This document shows, piece by piece, positions 1 through 7,683 of a stretch of 17,696 nucleotides of DNA. This DNA is from an uncultured Clostridia bacterium (GTDB lineage: Bacteria > Bacillota > Clostridia > UBA1381). A program made the position numbers and the translations under genes. A model generated the notes under the pieces. It was given only the letters and a program-made list of their open reading frames with translations. It did no database searches and was not told the origin of the DNA. The stretch lies in assembly GCA_944391255.1 (NCBI GenBank), contig CALXSW010000178.1, forward strand, positions 1 through 17,696, in the 5' to 3' direction. How positions within the stretch are numbered: the stretch's first letter is position 1; every line of letters begins with the position of its first letter.

Positions 1-78
1 GGCGGCGGTCAGTCCGGCAGCGCTCAGCAGCAGGGCGGCGGTCATCACGGGAACGGCAAAAACAGCGCTCATCATTGA
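1..78 (+). CDS. C-terminal tail of a truncated upstream gene, Gly/Gln/His-rich
   Basis: Frame 1 is open from the window edge to a TGA at 76-78 and encodes 25 residues made mostly of glycine, glutamine, serine, histidine and asparagine. An intrinsic terminator begins 18 bases later, which supports this being a real gene end. Low-complexity tails of this kind are usually disordered linkers after a folded domain. The domain lies outside the window, so no function can be given. The reading frame itself is inferred only from openness and the terminator. Confidence 0.5.
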   Translation, partial: GGGQSGSAQQQGGGHHGNGKNSAHH

Positions 79-95
79 GTTTTAAAGCTAATATA

Positions 96-147
96 AAAGA
101 CACAGATCATCCCTAATATAACTGATGATACGATCTGTGTCTTTTTT
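96..147 (+). terminator. intrinsic terminator of the upstream gene
   Basis: The arms AAAGACACAGATC (96-108) and GATCTGTGTCTTT (132-144) pair perfectly over 13 bp and are followed by a run of T to 147. It closes the gene ending at 78 and separates it from the promoter at 182-210. Confidence 0.9.
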
Positions 148-181
148 GTTTGAGGTAAAGTCTGAAAAGACATTGCAGCGC

Positions 182-210
182 TTGACTTGACATCATATGT
201 ATGTTATACT
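182..210 (+). promoter_or_regulatory. sigma-A-type promoter for the PsiE-like gene
   Basis: TTGACT (182-187) and TATACT (205-210) are separated by exactly 17 bases, a near-consensus housekeeping promoter. Transcription would start near 217, leaving a leader of about 55 bases before the ATG at 271. This also argues against the upstream TTG at 187 as a start codon, since that codon lies inside the promoter. Confidence 0.75.
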
Positions 211-270
211 TTTATTATAGAAACAAATTATAAAAACAAGTTTATGTTTATCGAAAAACAGGTGATATAT

Positions 271-678
271 ATGCGAAAAAAAATACAAAAGAAAATCTAT
301 GAATTCTGCTATATGCTCGAGGCGGGCATATCTGTTATAATAGCCGTTGCTGTAATAATTCTCGGCGTCAAGCTTTTCTGGGATATGCTGCATTCAACGA
401 TATACGGAACAGGCGAAAGCATACTTGTTGACATACTCGACAAAGCTATGACTCTTGCCATAGGTGTTGAGTTTATAAAAATGCTTTGCAAGCACACGCC
501 TCAGACGGTCGTTGAGGTCCTCGTATTCGCTATAGCAAAACAGCTTGTCGTATTCCATACTACACCGCTTGAAAATCTTTTGAACGTCGTAGCTATAGCC
601 GGACTTTTCGCTGTACGAAAATTCCTTATACGCAGCGGTGACGTTTCAAATAAAAGCAGTGACAACGGCGAAAGCTGA
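271..678 (+). CDS. PsiE-like small integral membrane protein
   Basis: A 135-residue protein with a basic N-terminus (MRKKIQKK) and four hydrophobic segments at about residues 17-37, 52-72, 79-97 and 102-120, ending in a polar serine/asparagine-rich tail. The acidic/aliphatic pattern around GVEFIKMLCKH (about 65-75), the helix VVEVLVFAIAKQLVV, and a terminal helix ending in VRKFLIR resemble the phosphate-starvation-inducible PsiE-like family (PF06146). The biochemical role of that family is not established. The ATG at 271 is preferred because AGGTGA (260-265) sits 5 bases upstream and the longer TTG-initiated frame overlaps the promoter. It appears monocistronic. Family assignment is from pattern recognition only. 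Confidence 0.6.
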   Translation: MRKKIQKKIYEFCYMLEAGISVIIAVAVIILGVKLFWDMLHSTIYGTGESILVDILDKAMTLAIGVEFIKMLCKHTPQTVVEVLVFAIAKQLVVFHTTPLENLLNVVAIAGLFAVRKFLIRSGDVSNKSSDNGES

Positions 679-719
679 TAAAACGTTTCTGCCGGCTGTA
701 TGATCATACGCATACAAAT

Positions 720-740
720 CAGTATTTTTAATACTGTTTT
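720..740 (+). terminator. weak AT-rich hairpin with T run
   Basis: CAGTATT (720-726) pairs with AATACTG (730-736) around a 3-base loop and is followed by TTTT. It may terminate the PsiE-like gene, but the 7-bp stem is AT-rich and read-through into the next gene is plausible. Confidence 0.4.
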
Positions 741-778
741 ATTAAAAATATATCATAAACAAAAGAGGAGGTATTTAT

Positions 779-1063
779 ATGGCTTACTGTCAGAACTGCG
801 GTCAGATGATCGATGATAAGGCTGTCATCTGTGTTCATTGCGGCGTTGCCGTTCCAAGCAAAATATCTGATTCACCGTCTACCGGATTAAAGGTATTATG
901 CTTTTTCTTTCCTATCATAGGTCTGATACTTTACCTTGTAAAAAAAGATCAGACTCCAATATCCGCAAAAGCATACGGAAAATGGGCATTGATAGGATTT
1001 TTAACAGGCATAGTATGTACATTTGTTTACAATGTATTGCTGATCATGATGCTTGCTGTATAG
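779..1063 (+). CDS. zinc-ribbon small membrane protein
   Basis: A 94-residue protein. An N-terminal zinc ribbon has two CxxC pairs, C4/C7 and C18/C21 (YCQNCG and ICVHCG), as in the zinc_ribbon_2 type common in Firmicutes. It is followed by a short polar linker and two hydrophobic segments at about residues 36-53 and 68-92. The topology suggests a cytoplasmic zinc-binding head tethered to the membrane. No substrate or partner can be named. The start is well supported by GAGGAGG (765-771) 7 bases before ATG. A strong terminator follows at once. I see no convincing promoter directly upstream, so it may be partly transcribed by read-through from the PsiE-like gene. Confidence 0.8.
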   Translation: MAYCQNCGQMIDDKAVICVHCGVAVPSKISDSPSTGLKVLCFFFPIIGLILYLVKKDQTPISAKAYGKWALIGFLTGIVCTFVYNVLLIMMLAV

Positions 1064-1066
1064 ACT

Positions 1067-1111
1067 TGACCGCGGACGTGATATCAAAACCATGTCCGCG
1101 GTCATTATTTT
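1067..1111 (+). terminator. strong terminator between convergent genes
   Basis: TGACCGCGGACGTG (1067-1080) pairs with CATGTCCGCGGTCA (1091-1104) over 14 positions with one G-U pair and a 10-base loop. TTATTTTT follows on the plus strand. It ends the zinc-ribbon gene. The minus-strand side lacks a clear U tract, so terminator function for the converging treC is only possible. Confidence 0.9.
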
Positions 1112-1115
1112 TCAC

Positions 1116-2729
1116 TTATTTATCAAGGCATGCTCTGAACTCATATGGTTTGAGAAATGCTCCTGTATCATCGTAATTATCTATAATTATTTCCCCGCTG
1201 AGATCTGAAAAAGCAATTTCCCTGTCTGTGAGATTGCAGACTACAGTTAGAACCTCTTTACCAAGACGTCTTTTATAAATATATAATTCATCTATTGAAT
1301 TTACCGCCTCAAAAGCTCCGTCTGATATTATATCATATTCTTTTCTCATTTTTATAAGCTTTTTATAAAAATCAAGCACCGAATCGCTGTCTTTCATCTC
1401 TGATCCCACATTTATCACACTGCTGTTTTCCGGTATCCCTATCCACGGTGTTCCCATCGTAAATCCGGCTTTGTCACTTCCATTCCACTGCATAGGCGTT
1501 CTCCCGTTATCGCGCGATTTTGCGGCGAGAATATCGAGCGCCTCAGAACGCGTACTGCCGCTCTTGATCATTATATCGTAATAATTCAAGCTTTCCACGT
1601 CGCGGTATTGTGATATATCAGTATATCCGGCATTTGTCATACCTATCTCCTCACCCTGATATATATACGGTGTTCCGCGCAGAAAATGGATCATTCCGGC
1701 GAGCATTTTTGCGGACTCCACTCTGTATTTTGTATCATTTCCAAAGCGTGACACAGCGCGCGGCTGATCGTGATTGCATAAGAACAGAGCGTTATATCCC
1801 CCGCCCTTTTCCATGCCCGTCTGCCATTCGTTAAACAGATTTTTGAGCTTTGCAAGATCGGGGCGCATAAGTGTCCATTTTTCGCCGTTTACATAATCGA
1901 CCTTCAGATGATGAAAACTAAAACACATTGAAAGCTCCCTTTCAGATGGATTTGAATACCTGATACAGTTTTCGATAGTTGTTGACGACATCTCGCCGAC
2001 TGTCACCATATCGCCGATACCGGCTTTTTCCACCATCTCCTTTATATACTCGTGAACACGCGGTCCGTCAGTATAAAACCGCCTGCCGTCACCAATACGA
2101 TCATCTTCTAACTTTTCCGGCTTTGATATTAGATTTATAACATCAAATCTGAATCCTTTCACTCCCTTATTCTTCCAAAACAGCAGTATATCGCAAAGCT
2201 CTCTGCGCACCTCCGGATTATCCCAGTTGAGATCTGCCTGTGACACATCAAAAAGATGAAGATACCATTTTCCAAGCTCTTTAACATATTCCCATGCGCT
2301 CCCACCGAATTTTGACTTCCAGTTTGTAGGCGGAGAGTCCGGCTCTCCGTCTACAAATTTATAATAATTTATATATTTTTTATCGCCTGACAGCGCGCGC
2401 TTAAACCACTCATGCTCAGTTGATGTATGATTGAACACCATATCGAGCATTATTCCTATTCCGCGCTTATCAGCCTCATATATAAGCTCTTCAAGCTCCG
2501 CCATCGTTCCGAACACCGGATCAATATTCCTGTAATCAGAAACATCATATCCGTTATCGTTTAGCGGCGAAACGAAAAACGGCGTTATCCATATATAGTC
2601 CACTCCGAGCGAGCTTATATAGTCAAGCTTTGACGTTATCCCTTTTATATCTCCTATCCCATCTCCGTCCGAATCGCAGAATGATTTTATATATATTTGA
2701 TACACGCATGATTTTTTAAAATCTCTCAT
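1116..2729 (-). CDS. treC: trehalose-6-phosphate hydrolase (GH13)
   Basis: Hydrolyses cytoplasmic trehalose-6-phosphate, delivered by the PTS, to glucose and glucose-6-phosphate. The 537 residues match the family length (about 540-560). The GH13 core is complete: calcium-type loop DSDGDGIGD (19-27), region I DMVFNH (96-101), region II GFRFDVIN (192-199) with nucleophile D196, region III VGEM with acid/base E246, and region IV NHDQ (319-322) with D321. The segment GDGRRFYTDGPRVHEY (about 213-228) is typical of TreC rather than general oligo-1,6-glucosidases. A C-terminal beta-domain follows. The start overlaps the treP stop by 4 bases (ATGA), with only a weak SD, suggesting translational coupling. 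The main alternative is another alpha-1,4/1,6-glucosidase, made unlikely by the treP neighbour. Bacillus calls this gene treA. Confidence 0.93.
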   Translation of the reverse strand: MRDFKKSCVYQIYIKSFCDSDGDGIGDIKGITSKLDYISSLGVDYIWITPFFVSPLNDNGYDVSDYRNIDPVFGTMAELEELIYEADKRGIGIMLDMVFNHTSTEHEWFKRALSGDKKYINYYKFVDGEPDSPPTNWKSKFGGSAWEYVKELGKWYLHLFDVSQADLNWDNPEVRRELCDILLFWKNKGVKGFRFDVINLISKPEKLEDDRIGDGRRFYTDGPRVHEYIKEMVEKAGIGDMVTVGEMSSTTIENCIRYSNPSERELSMCFSFHHLKVDYVNGEKWTLMRPDLAKLKNLFNEWQTGMEKGGGYNALFLCNHDQPRAVSRFGNDTKYRVESAKMLAGMIHFLRGTPYIYQGEEIGMTNAGYTDISQYRDVESLNYYDIMIKSGSTRSEALDILAAKSRDNGRTPMQWNGSDKAGFTMGTPWIGIPENSSVINVGSEMKDSDSVLDFYKKLIKMRKEYDIISDGAFEAVNSIDELYIYKRRLGKEVLTVVCNLTDREIAFSDLSGEIIIDNYDDTGAFLKPYEFRACLDK

Positions 2730-4678
2730 TTCTCATTCTCCAATCTCTCGCACACCGCGATTACCGTTTCTCTTGCTACAGCGATACCGCCTGTAAAAAA
2801 TTCTATATTTGACGTGTTTCCCTCATCTGAAACCACCATCATTGTGACCGTGGGGTGACCTGCCGCTATTATCTTTTCCGGATCAAACAGTATAAGGTTA
2901 TCGCCTGCCTTTACCTTGTCGCCTTCTTTTACAAAGCATTCAAACCCGTCACCGTTCATGCTCACAGTGTCAAGACCGACATGAAACAGCAGTTCAACAC
3001 CATTTTTAAGCCTCATACCGCACGCATGGAATGAACCCTCCATAACGTTTATGATCTCTCCGTCAGCCGGCGCAGTCAATATATTGTCGCTTGGCTCTAT
3101 TGCCACACCGTCGCCGAGTATTTTTTCTGAAAAAACCTTATCCGGAACATCTTCGATATTTATGACCTTTCCCGAAAGAAAAGCTTTTATTTCGCATTTT
3201 GAGTTATCTGTTTTATTCCCTATATACTCGTTATCCGCTCTATGCGAGGTGTTGTCAGAGGCTGCCATTGAAAGCTTTCTTCTTCCGACAAAATAAGTCA
3301 AAATAAACGGCACCGCCACCGCTATTGCGATACACAATGCGAATATCGGGATATACTGCGGAATTATTGAAAGTATGCCGGGCAGTCCTCCAACTCCTAT
3401 GGCTGACGCCCTGACACCCATTCCTACAGATACAGCCGCCGCGCACGCCGATCCTGCCATAGCGCATATAAACGGGAACGCATACTTCAGGTTCACGCCA
3501 AATATAGCCGGCTCCGTTACACCAAGATAGCACGATATACAAGCCGGGATCGAGATCTCTCTCGCCTTAATATCTCCCCGCTGCAAAAATATCATTGCAA
3601 GCACCGCGCTTCCCTGCGCGATGTTTGAAAGAGCTATCATAGGCCAGAGATTCGTGCCTCCGAAATCTGAAATCAGCTGCAGATCTATCGCATTTGACAT
3701 ATGGTGAAGTCCTGTTATCACAAGCGGCGCATAGAAGAAACCAAACACCGCCGCAAACAGCCAGTTTGCGGCTGACGCCAATCCCGCGTTTACGACATTT
3801 GAAATAACGCTTCCTATTTTCCAGCCGATAGGTCCAAGCACGGTATGCGCCAGTATAACCGATATTATCAAGGCGAAAAACGGAACTACTATCATCGATA
3901 TTACAGACGGGCATATTTTTCTCAACCCTTTTTCAAGATAAACGAGCGTAAATCCCGCGAGTATCGCCGGCAGCACCTGAGCCTGATACCCTATCATCTC
4001 AACCTTAGCAAAGCCAAAATCCCATACCGGTATATCAGCCGGAGCAGTTGAGGCGACACTGTACGCGTTTAACAGCTGCGGTGAAATAAGCGTCAGACCT
4101 AACACTATACCGAGCATCTGCGTCGTTCCCATTTTTTTAGTTATAGACCAGACTATGCCTACAGGCAGAAAATGGAATATCGCCTCGCCTATAAGCCATA
4201 AAAACGAATACGTTCCTGCCCAGAACTGAGATGTTTCAACAAGCGTTCTCGTTCCGTTATCGAACATTTTTATGTCACCTATCACATTTCTGAAACCAAG
4301 TATGAGACCGCCGACTATTATCGCCGGTATCAGAGGCGCAAATATTTCAGCCAGATCAGCCATAAGCCTCTGAATGATATTCTGATTGTTTTTCGCCGCG
4401 CTCTTTACCGACTCCTTTGAAACGCCGTCTATCCCTGCCACATCTGTAAAGTCGTTATAAAAAGCGCTGACCGTATTGCCTATTATAACTTGAAACTGAC
4501 CTGCTTGAGTGAATGTTCCTTTTACTGACGGAAGTTCTTCTATTTTTCTTATATCCGCCCTTTTAGGATCATTAAGCACAAATCTCATTCGCGTAACGCA
4601 ATGGGAAACGGCGCCGATATTTTCTTTTCCGCCTATAAGCTCTAAAAGCCTGCGGCATTCATCTGTATAAACACCCAT
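2726..4678 (-). CDS. treP: PTS trehalose-family EIIBCA permease
   Basis: Imports and phosphorylates trehalose through the phosphotransferase system. A single 650-residue chain contains three units: IIB (about 1-85, phospho-cysteine C27 in SHCVTRMRF), membrane IIC (about 105-465, with the conserved GVTEPAIFGVN at 386-396), a polar linker (about 466-495), and a Crr-type IIA (about 500-650). In IIA the HxGxDTV-type site H566 (LLFHVGLDTV) and the paired H551 correspond to the two active-site histidines of IIA-Glc. The specificity call rests on the coupled treC. Without it a sucrose or other glucoside permease would be possible. The start is supported by AAGGAGAA (4685-4692) 6 bases upstream. No treR-type regulator gene lies in the window. 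I see no clear promoter or operator in 4679-4807. Confidence 0.9.
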   Translation of the reverse strand: MGVYTDECRRLLELIGGKENIGAVSHCVTRMRFVLNDPKRADIRKIEELPSVKGTFTQAGQFQVIIGNTVSAFYNDFTDVAGIDGVSKESVKSAAKNNQNIIQRLMADLAEIFAPLIPAIIVGGLILGFRNVIGDIKMFDNGTRTLVETSQFWAGTYSFLWLIGEAIFHFLPVGIVWSITKKMGTTQMLGIVLGLTLISPQLLNAYSVASTAPADIPVWDFGFAKVEMIGYQAQVLPAILAGFTLVYLEKGLRKICPSVISMIVVPFFALIISVILAHTVLGPIGWKIGSVISNVVNAGLASAANWLFAAVFGFFYAPLVITGLHHMSNAIDLQLISDFGGTNLWPMIALSNIAQGSAVLAMIFLQRGDIKAREISIPACISCYLGVTEPAIFGVNLKYAFPFICAMAGSACAAAVSVGMGVRASAIGVGGLPGILSIIPQYIPIFALCIAIAVAVPFILTYFVGRRKLSMAASDNTSHRADNEYIGNKTDNSKCEIKAFLSGKVINIEDVPDKVFSEKILGDGVAIEPSDNILTAPADGEIINVMEGSFHACGMRLKNGVELLFHVGLDTVSMNGDGFECFVKEGDKVKAGDNLILFDPEKIIAAGHPTVTMMVVSDEGNTSNIEFFTGGIAVARETVIAVCERLENEK

Positions 4679-4805
4679 AAGTAATTCTCCTTGTATTATA
4701 TATACTCCAAAAAGCCTGTTATCATTATTTTCTGCCGCATCGCTGTAATTATTCCATAATAGTTGACGTCTTTAAATAATCATGTTCCCATAATATTATT
4801 TTAAT

Positions 4806-4848
4806 AAAAAAAACTTGCAAATATATTTTTACATCTGCAAGTTTTTTA
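4806..4848 (-). terminator. terminator of the cysteine-rich membrane protein gene
   Basis: On the minus strand AAAAAACTTGCA (from 4847 to 4836) pairs with TGCAAGTTTTTT (4819 to 4808), followed by further T. The hairpin overlaps the TAA stop at 4846-4848. It insulates this gene from the tre operon downstream on the same strand. Confidence 0.85.
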
Positions 4849-5610
4849 TATTTGCGCTCCCCGTTCTGTGCTTTTGCACCGTCTGCCGCGTTTTATCGTC
4901 CTCTTATATCTGCATAGTCTTTCATCACATTCGGCGCATGATAATCTGATATTTGTAGTTTCCGAAAAACGTTCCGGATGAGTTTTAACTGCTATTTCCC
5001 ACTTTACAAAAAGTGTTGCCGCCACCGCAAGCAGTGACCATGAATATATATTTTTAACAAATAACAGCGGTGTGAACATCATGATATAATCCCAATTATA
5101 TATACGGCACGTCATGCAGCACTTATTTTTCATCATCCATTCCTGAAACGGACAGAAAAACAAAATACATATCACATCACATACTGAATAGAACAGCGCT
5201 ATAAGCAGCATAATACCGCGGTCAAGCACCCCGATAATATGCATAGCTCCTATGATCCCATTAAGCAATACCCATGACATTACCACAATGAATGTCGATC
5301 TTGCCGTTTTATTATATTTGTTTTGCCGTCCTGCCGCCGGTTTGAAATTTCTGCCGAACTGTTTCTGGCAACCCATGCTTTCCCATTTTGACGGAAAAAA
5401 TCTCAAGATCATTTCAATCATAAAAACGATCCAGACAAACATATAATATATATTGTTTTCATTTATATCCCCAAAAAATGTCGGAGAGCCGTATATATAA
5501 TTATGAACATAAACAAAAATTGCTGAAATAAATATAAGCGATCTGAATATAAGCTTAGCAAAGTGGATCGTCGTCATCTCAACACGCTTTTTCTTTTTCT
5601 TATTCCCCAT
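4846..5610 (-). CDS. cysteine-rich polytopic membrane protein, unrecognised
   Basis: I cannot name this 254-residue protein. It has a very basic N-terminus (KKKKKR at 4-9) and about five hydrophobic segments near residues 18-36, 52-72, 105-128, 131-153 and 174-203. A dense cysteine cluster lies between helices 4 and 5: C144, C148, C153 (CPFQEW), C164, C165 and C168 (KCCMTCRIYNWD). The soluble tail has a second cluster, CAECDERLC (C225, C228, C233), that resembles a metal-binding knuckle, followed by many basic residues. The pattern suggests a membrane protein holding zinc or an iron-sulfur centre, but this is inference. Start ATG is preceded by GGGA/AAAGG-type sequence. It is monocistronic, with its own promoter (5658-5686) and terminator. 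Confidence 0.7.
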   Translation of the reverse strand: MGNKKKKKRVEMTTIHFAKLIFRSLIFISAIFVYVHNYIYGSPTFFGDINENNIYYMFVWIVFMIEMILRFFPSKWESMGCQKQFGRNFKPAAGRQNKYNKTARSTFIVVMSWVLLNGIIGAMHIIGVLDRGIMLLIALFYSVCDVICILFFCPFQEWMMKNKCCMTCRIYNWDYIMMFTPLLFVKNIYSWSLLAVAATLFVKWEIAVKTHPERFSETTNIRLSCAECDERLCRYKRTIKRGRRCKSTERGAQI

Positions 5611-5657
5611 TCCCTTACGCCTTTCGACCGTGTAAATAGTTATAAATATTTATCTGT

Positions 5658-5686
5658 AGTATATCAATGATAACGCTAAAAGTCAA
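5658..5686 (-). promoter_or_regulatory. sigma-A-type promoter, extended -10
   Basis: On the minus strand TTGACT (5686-5681) is followed after 17 bases by TATACT (5663-5658), with TGA directly before the -10 (TGn extended element). It would drive the cysteine-rich membrane protein gene with a leader of about 40 bases. Confidence 0.8.
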
Positions 5687-5778
5687 TAATGCCTAAACCG
5701 ATCCTTTTCTATTTGGTATATTCGCCGATAAAACGACAAAATTTTCCCATGATTTTTAATAAAAATTACATTTCGGTA

Positions 5779-5807
5779 TTGCTATGTTTTTATTAGTATG
5801 ATATAAT
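5779..5807 (+). promoter_or_regulatory. promoter of the condensation/carrier/ligase operon
   Basis: TTGCTA (5779-5784) and TATAAT (5802-5807) are 17 bases apart, with TGA immediately before the -10 (extended element). The predicted start near 5814 gives a leader of about 170 bases before the first gene, unusually long for this window. Confidence 0.75.
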
Positions 5808-5813
5808 ATATGA

Positions 5814-5986
5814 TAGGTGGAAAACGGATCAACTCAATAATTTTGGGGATATCTGGTATCAAAACAGTTTTATTTATATACACTGAGATCCGCGCGGCAA
5901 ATCGGCATAGTACATATTGTTATGATCAATGTCATTATCGCCGTTTTAGGTTTTTCAGAACGATAATCATTTAGGAGGTAATGTAT
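5814..5986 (+). other. long structured 5' leader of the operon
   Basis: No convincing gene is present. Two paired elements are visible. CGGATC (5825-5830) pairs with GATCCG (5887-5892), extended by TCA (5834-5836) with TGA (5884-5886). A second hairpin pairs AATG-TC-ATTATCG (5928-5940) with CGATAAT-CATT (5961-5971) and ends one base before the AGGAGG ribosome binding site at 5973-5978. A 14-codon ATG frame (5922-5966) overlaps this hairpin but has no SD. The layout is compatible with cis-regulation of translation, but it matches no leader class I recognise. This is inferred from pairing by eye. Confidence 0.4.
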
Positions 5987-7399
5987 ATGGAAGAAAAAAT
6001 CATAGGCGGAATCAAAAGAGAATGCTATCCTCTTACGTCCGCTCAGATGGTTCATCTGTACACTATCAGTCTCAGCCCTACTCACGAGATCGTGAACATG
6101 GGTACGGGACGATATTTGCAGACAGACATCAATCAAGCGGCGCTGCGCGAGGCGCTTAACAGAGCTGTGGAGCGCTGTGAATCCATGCGCCTGCGTTTCT
6201 GGAAGGATCCGGATACGGGCGAGATATGGCAGTATGTTATGCCTTATGAAAACCAGTATTTTGAATATTACGATATGTCGGCTTGGAGCGATGAAAAAGC
6301 GCGCAAAGTCATGGATCGCTGGACAAGCCAGCCGTTCGATACATTTGGCGGTCCGCTCTCAAGGATCGTGCTTATAACGCTTCCGGGCGGTTGGAACGGT
6401 TATTATATGAATCTTCATCATATGACAATGGACGCGTCTTCAATAATAACATTCACACGCGATGTTATGGACATATATTGCAGTCTTATGTATGATCTTC
6501 CTTATCCGGCTCCTATGACTTCCTATATTGAATCTATAAAGAAAGAGCTTGAATATCAGGCAGGCAGCAAAAAGTTCCAGAAGGATATGGAATACTGGCA
6601 CAAGCAGCTAAGCCGTCCGGAACCGATGTATACAGATTATACAGGTCCTGGCCGTCTGCAGACTCAGCGTATGGAAGCCGGCAATCCTGATCTGAGATCG
6701 GGTAAGCTCGTATCTGTCGCGGCTGCAAGCGAAACAGTGACGTATGATCTTGACTTCGACTCAACAAAAAAGCTTGTTGATTTCTGTGAAGAAAAAGGTT
6801 TCCCTGTAAGCGTCTTGATACTGTATGCTTTGAGAACTGTTCTTTCAAAATTCAACAATTTCGAAAAGGATATCTGTATAAAGAACTTTGTTTCGCGCCG
6901 CTCAACTATTCTGGCTAAAAAGAGCGGCGGCGTAAGAATGCACTGCTTTAATCTTAGAACTATAGTTGAACCTGACGACACTGTTCTTGAGGCAATGAAA
7001 AAAATCGACGACGTGCAGAGAGATATGTTTAAGCATGCCGACTATCCTACTCTACGCTATTACGGCGAGCTGAGAAAGGCATATGATCTTGAGCCGGGCG
7101 CTGACTATACAGGCGTTGGATTTACATATCAGCCGTCTACTTTAAGAAGCATCGTGCCTTATCTTAAAGATATTCCATACAAGAGCAGATGGTACAGCAG
7201 CGGAAGAAACGCTCAGGCTTTGTATCTGACAGCAATGCACCGTCCAAGCGACGGCGGACTGACATTCCATTTCGGATATCAGACCGATTTTGCAACTGAA
7301 AAAGAGATAGAATATCTTTACTACTATCTCGGCCGTGTATTGTTCAGAAGTATTGAAAATCCTGACAAGACGGTTTCTGAAATAATGGATATGGTATGA
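5987..7399 (+). CDS. free-standing NRPS-type condensation domain protein
   Basis: A single condensation-fold acyltransferase (470 residues, about the size of one C domain) with no fused adenylation or carrier domain. Recognisable elements: C1-like LTSAQMVHLY (16-25), C2-like ERCESMRLRF (62-71), active-site LHHMTMDASS (143-152; HHxxxDG with Gly replaced by Ala150, H145 the expected catalytic histidine), YW (203-204), and a late GVRMHCFNLR (315-324) where C domains have their N-x-hydrophobic motif. Such enzymes transfer a carrier-bound acyl group to an amine or hydroxyl. PapA-like and wax-ester/DGAT enzymes share the fold. The ATG at 5987 is chosen over 5981 because AGGAGG (5973-5978) is only 2 bases from the latter and 8 from the former. 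First gene of a four-gene operon. Confidence 0.85.
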   Translation: MEEKIIGGIKRECYPLTSAQMVHLYTISLSPTHEIVNMGTGRYLQTDINQAALREALNRAVERCESMRLRFWKDPDTGEIWQYVMPYENQYFEYYDMSAWSDEKARKVMDRWTSQPFDTFGGPLSRIVLITLPGGWNGYYMNLHHMTMDASSIITFTRDVMDIYCSLMYDLPYPAPMTSYIESIKKELEYQAGSKKFQKDMEYWHKQLSRPEPMYTDYTGPGRLQTQRMEAGNPDLRSGKLVSVAAASETVTYDLDFDSTKKLVDFCEEKGFPVSVLILYALRTVLSKFNNFEKDICIKNFVSRRSTILAKKSGGVRMHCFNLRTIVEPDDTVLEAMKKIDDVQRDMFKHADYPTLRYYGELRKAYDLEPGADYTGVGFTYQPSTLRSIVPYLKDIPYKSRWYSSGRNAQALYLTAMHRPSDGGLTFHFGYQTDFATEKEIEYLYYYLGRVLFRSIENPDKTVSEIMDMV

Positions 7400-7458
7400 T
7401 ATACCTGTAAGGATATATTATTTTATCTAATCATAACAAAAAAAACGGAGGTAACAAT

Positions 7459-7683
7459 ATGTTAGAAAAATTAAAGGAACTTATCTGCCAGTATGTTGAG
7501 GTTTCTCCTGATGAGATAACTCTTGATTCAGCTTTTTCTGAGGATCTTGGCTTTAATTCATATGACTTTATGTGCATGCTTGGCGATGCAGAAGAAGAAT
7601 TTGACATTGAGATAGATGAAAATGCAGCTGCAAAATCAAGAACTGTAAAAGAGCTTATGCAGTACCTGGAGGGGCTTGACTGA
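7459..7683 (+). CDS. discrete acyl/peptidyl carrier protein
   Basis: A 74-residue acidic helical protein with the phosphopantetheine attachment motif DLGFNSYD (29-36); S34 is the predicted modified serine. The size and shape fit the PP-binding (ACP/PCP) family. It would hold the activated acid as a thioester between the ligase encoded immediately downstream and the condensation protein upstream. The final A of its TGA is the first base of the ligase ATG (TGATG), so translation is coupled. SD CGGAGG (7446-7451) lies 7 bases before ATG. It is unlikely to be the housekeeping AcpP, since no fatty-acid synthesis genes are nearby. No phosphopantetheinyl transferase is encoded in the window, so one elsewhere in the genome is presumably needed. 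Confidence 0.9.
   Translation: MLEKLKELICQYVEVSPDEITLDSAFSEDLGFNSYDFMCMLGDAEEEFDIEIDENAAAKSRTVKELMQYLEGLD

Noticed and set aside
187..270. Upstream TTG extension of the PsiE-like gene
   Set aside because: It overlaps the promoter and lacks an SD; the ATG at 271 has a good SD.
898..1176. Overlapping reading frame across the zinc-ribbon gene and its terminator
   Set aside because: Out-of-frame shadow of the zinc-ribbon gene without an SD and running through a terminator hairpin.
4679..4805. TreR operator, catabolite (cre) site or promoter for the tre operon
   Set aside because: Only short AT-rich inverted repeats such as GTAT-N5-ATAC were found; none matches a known operator, cre or -35/-10 pair convincingly.
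5881..5892. Eleven-base match CTGAGATCCGC shared with 12957-12967
   Set aside because: No similarity extends beyond the match, and a single 11-mer repeat in this much sequence is not evidence of a mobile or regulatory repeat.
5922..5966. 14-codon leader peptide MINVIIAVLGFSER before the condensation gene
   Set aside because: No SD precedes it and so short a frame is expected by chance; kept only as a note in the leader finding.
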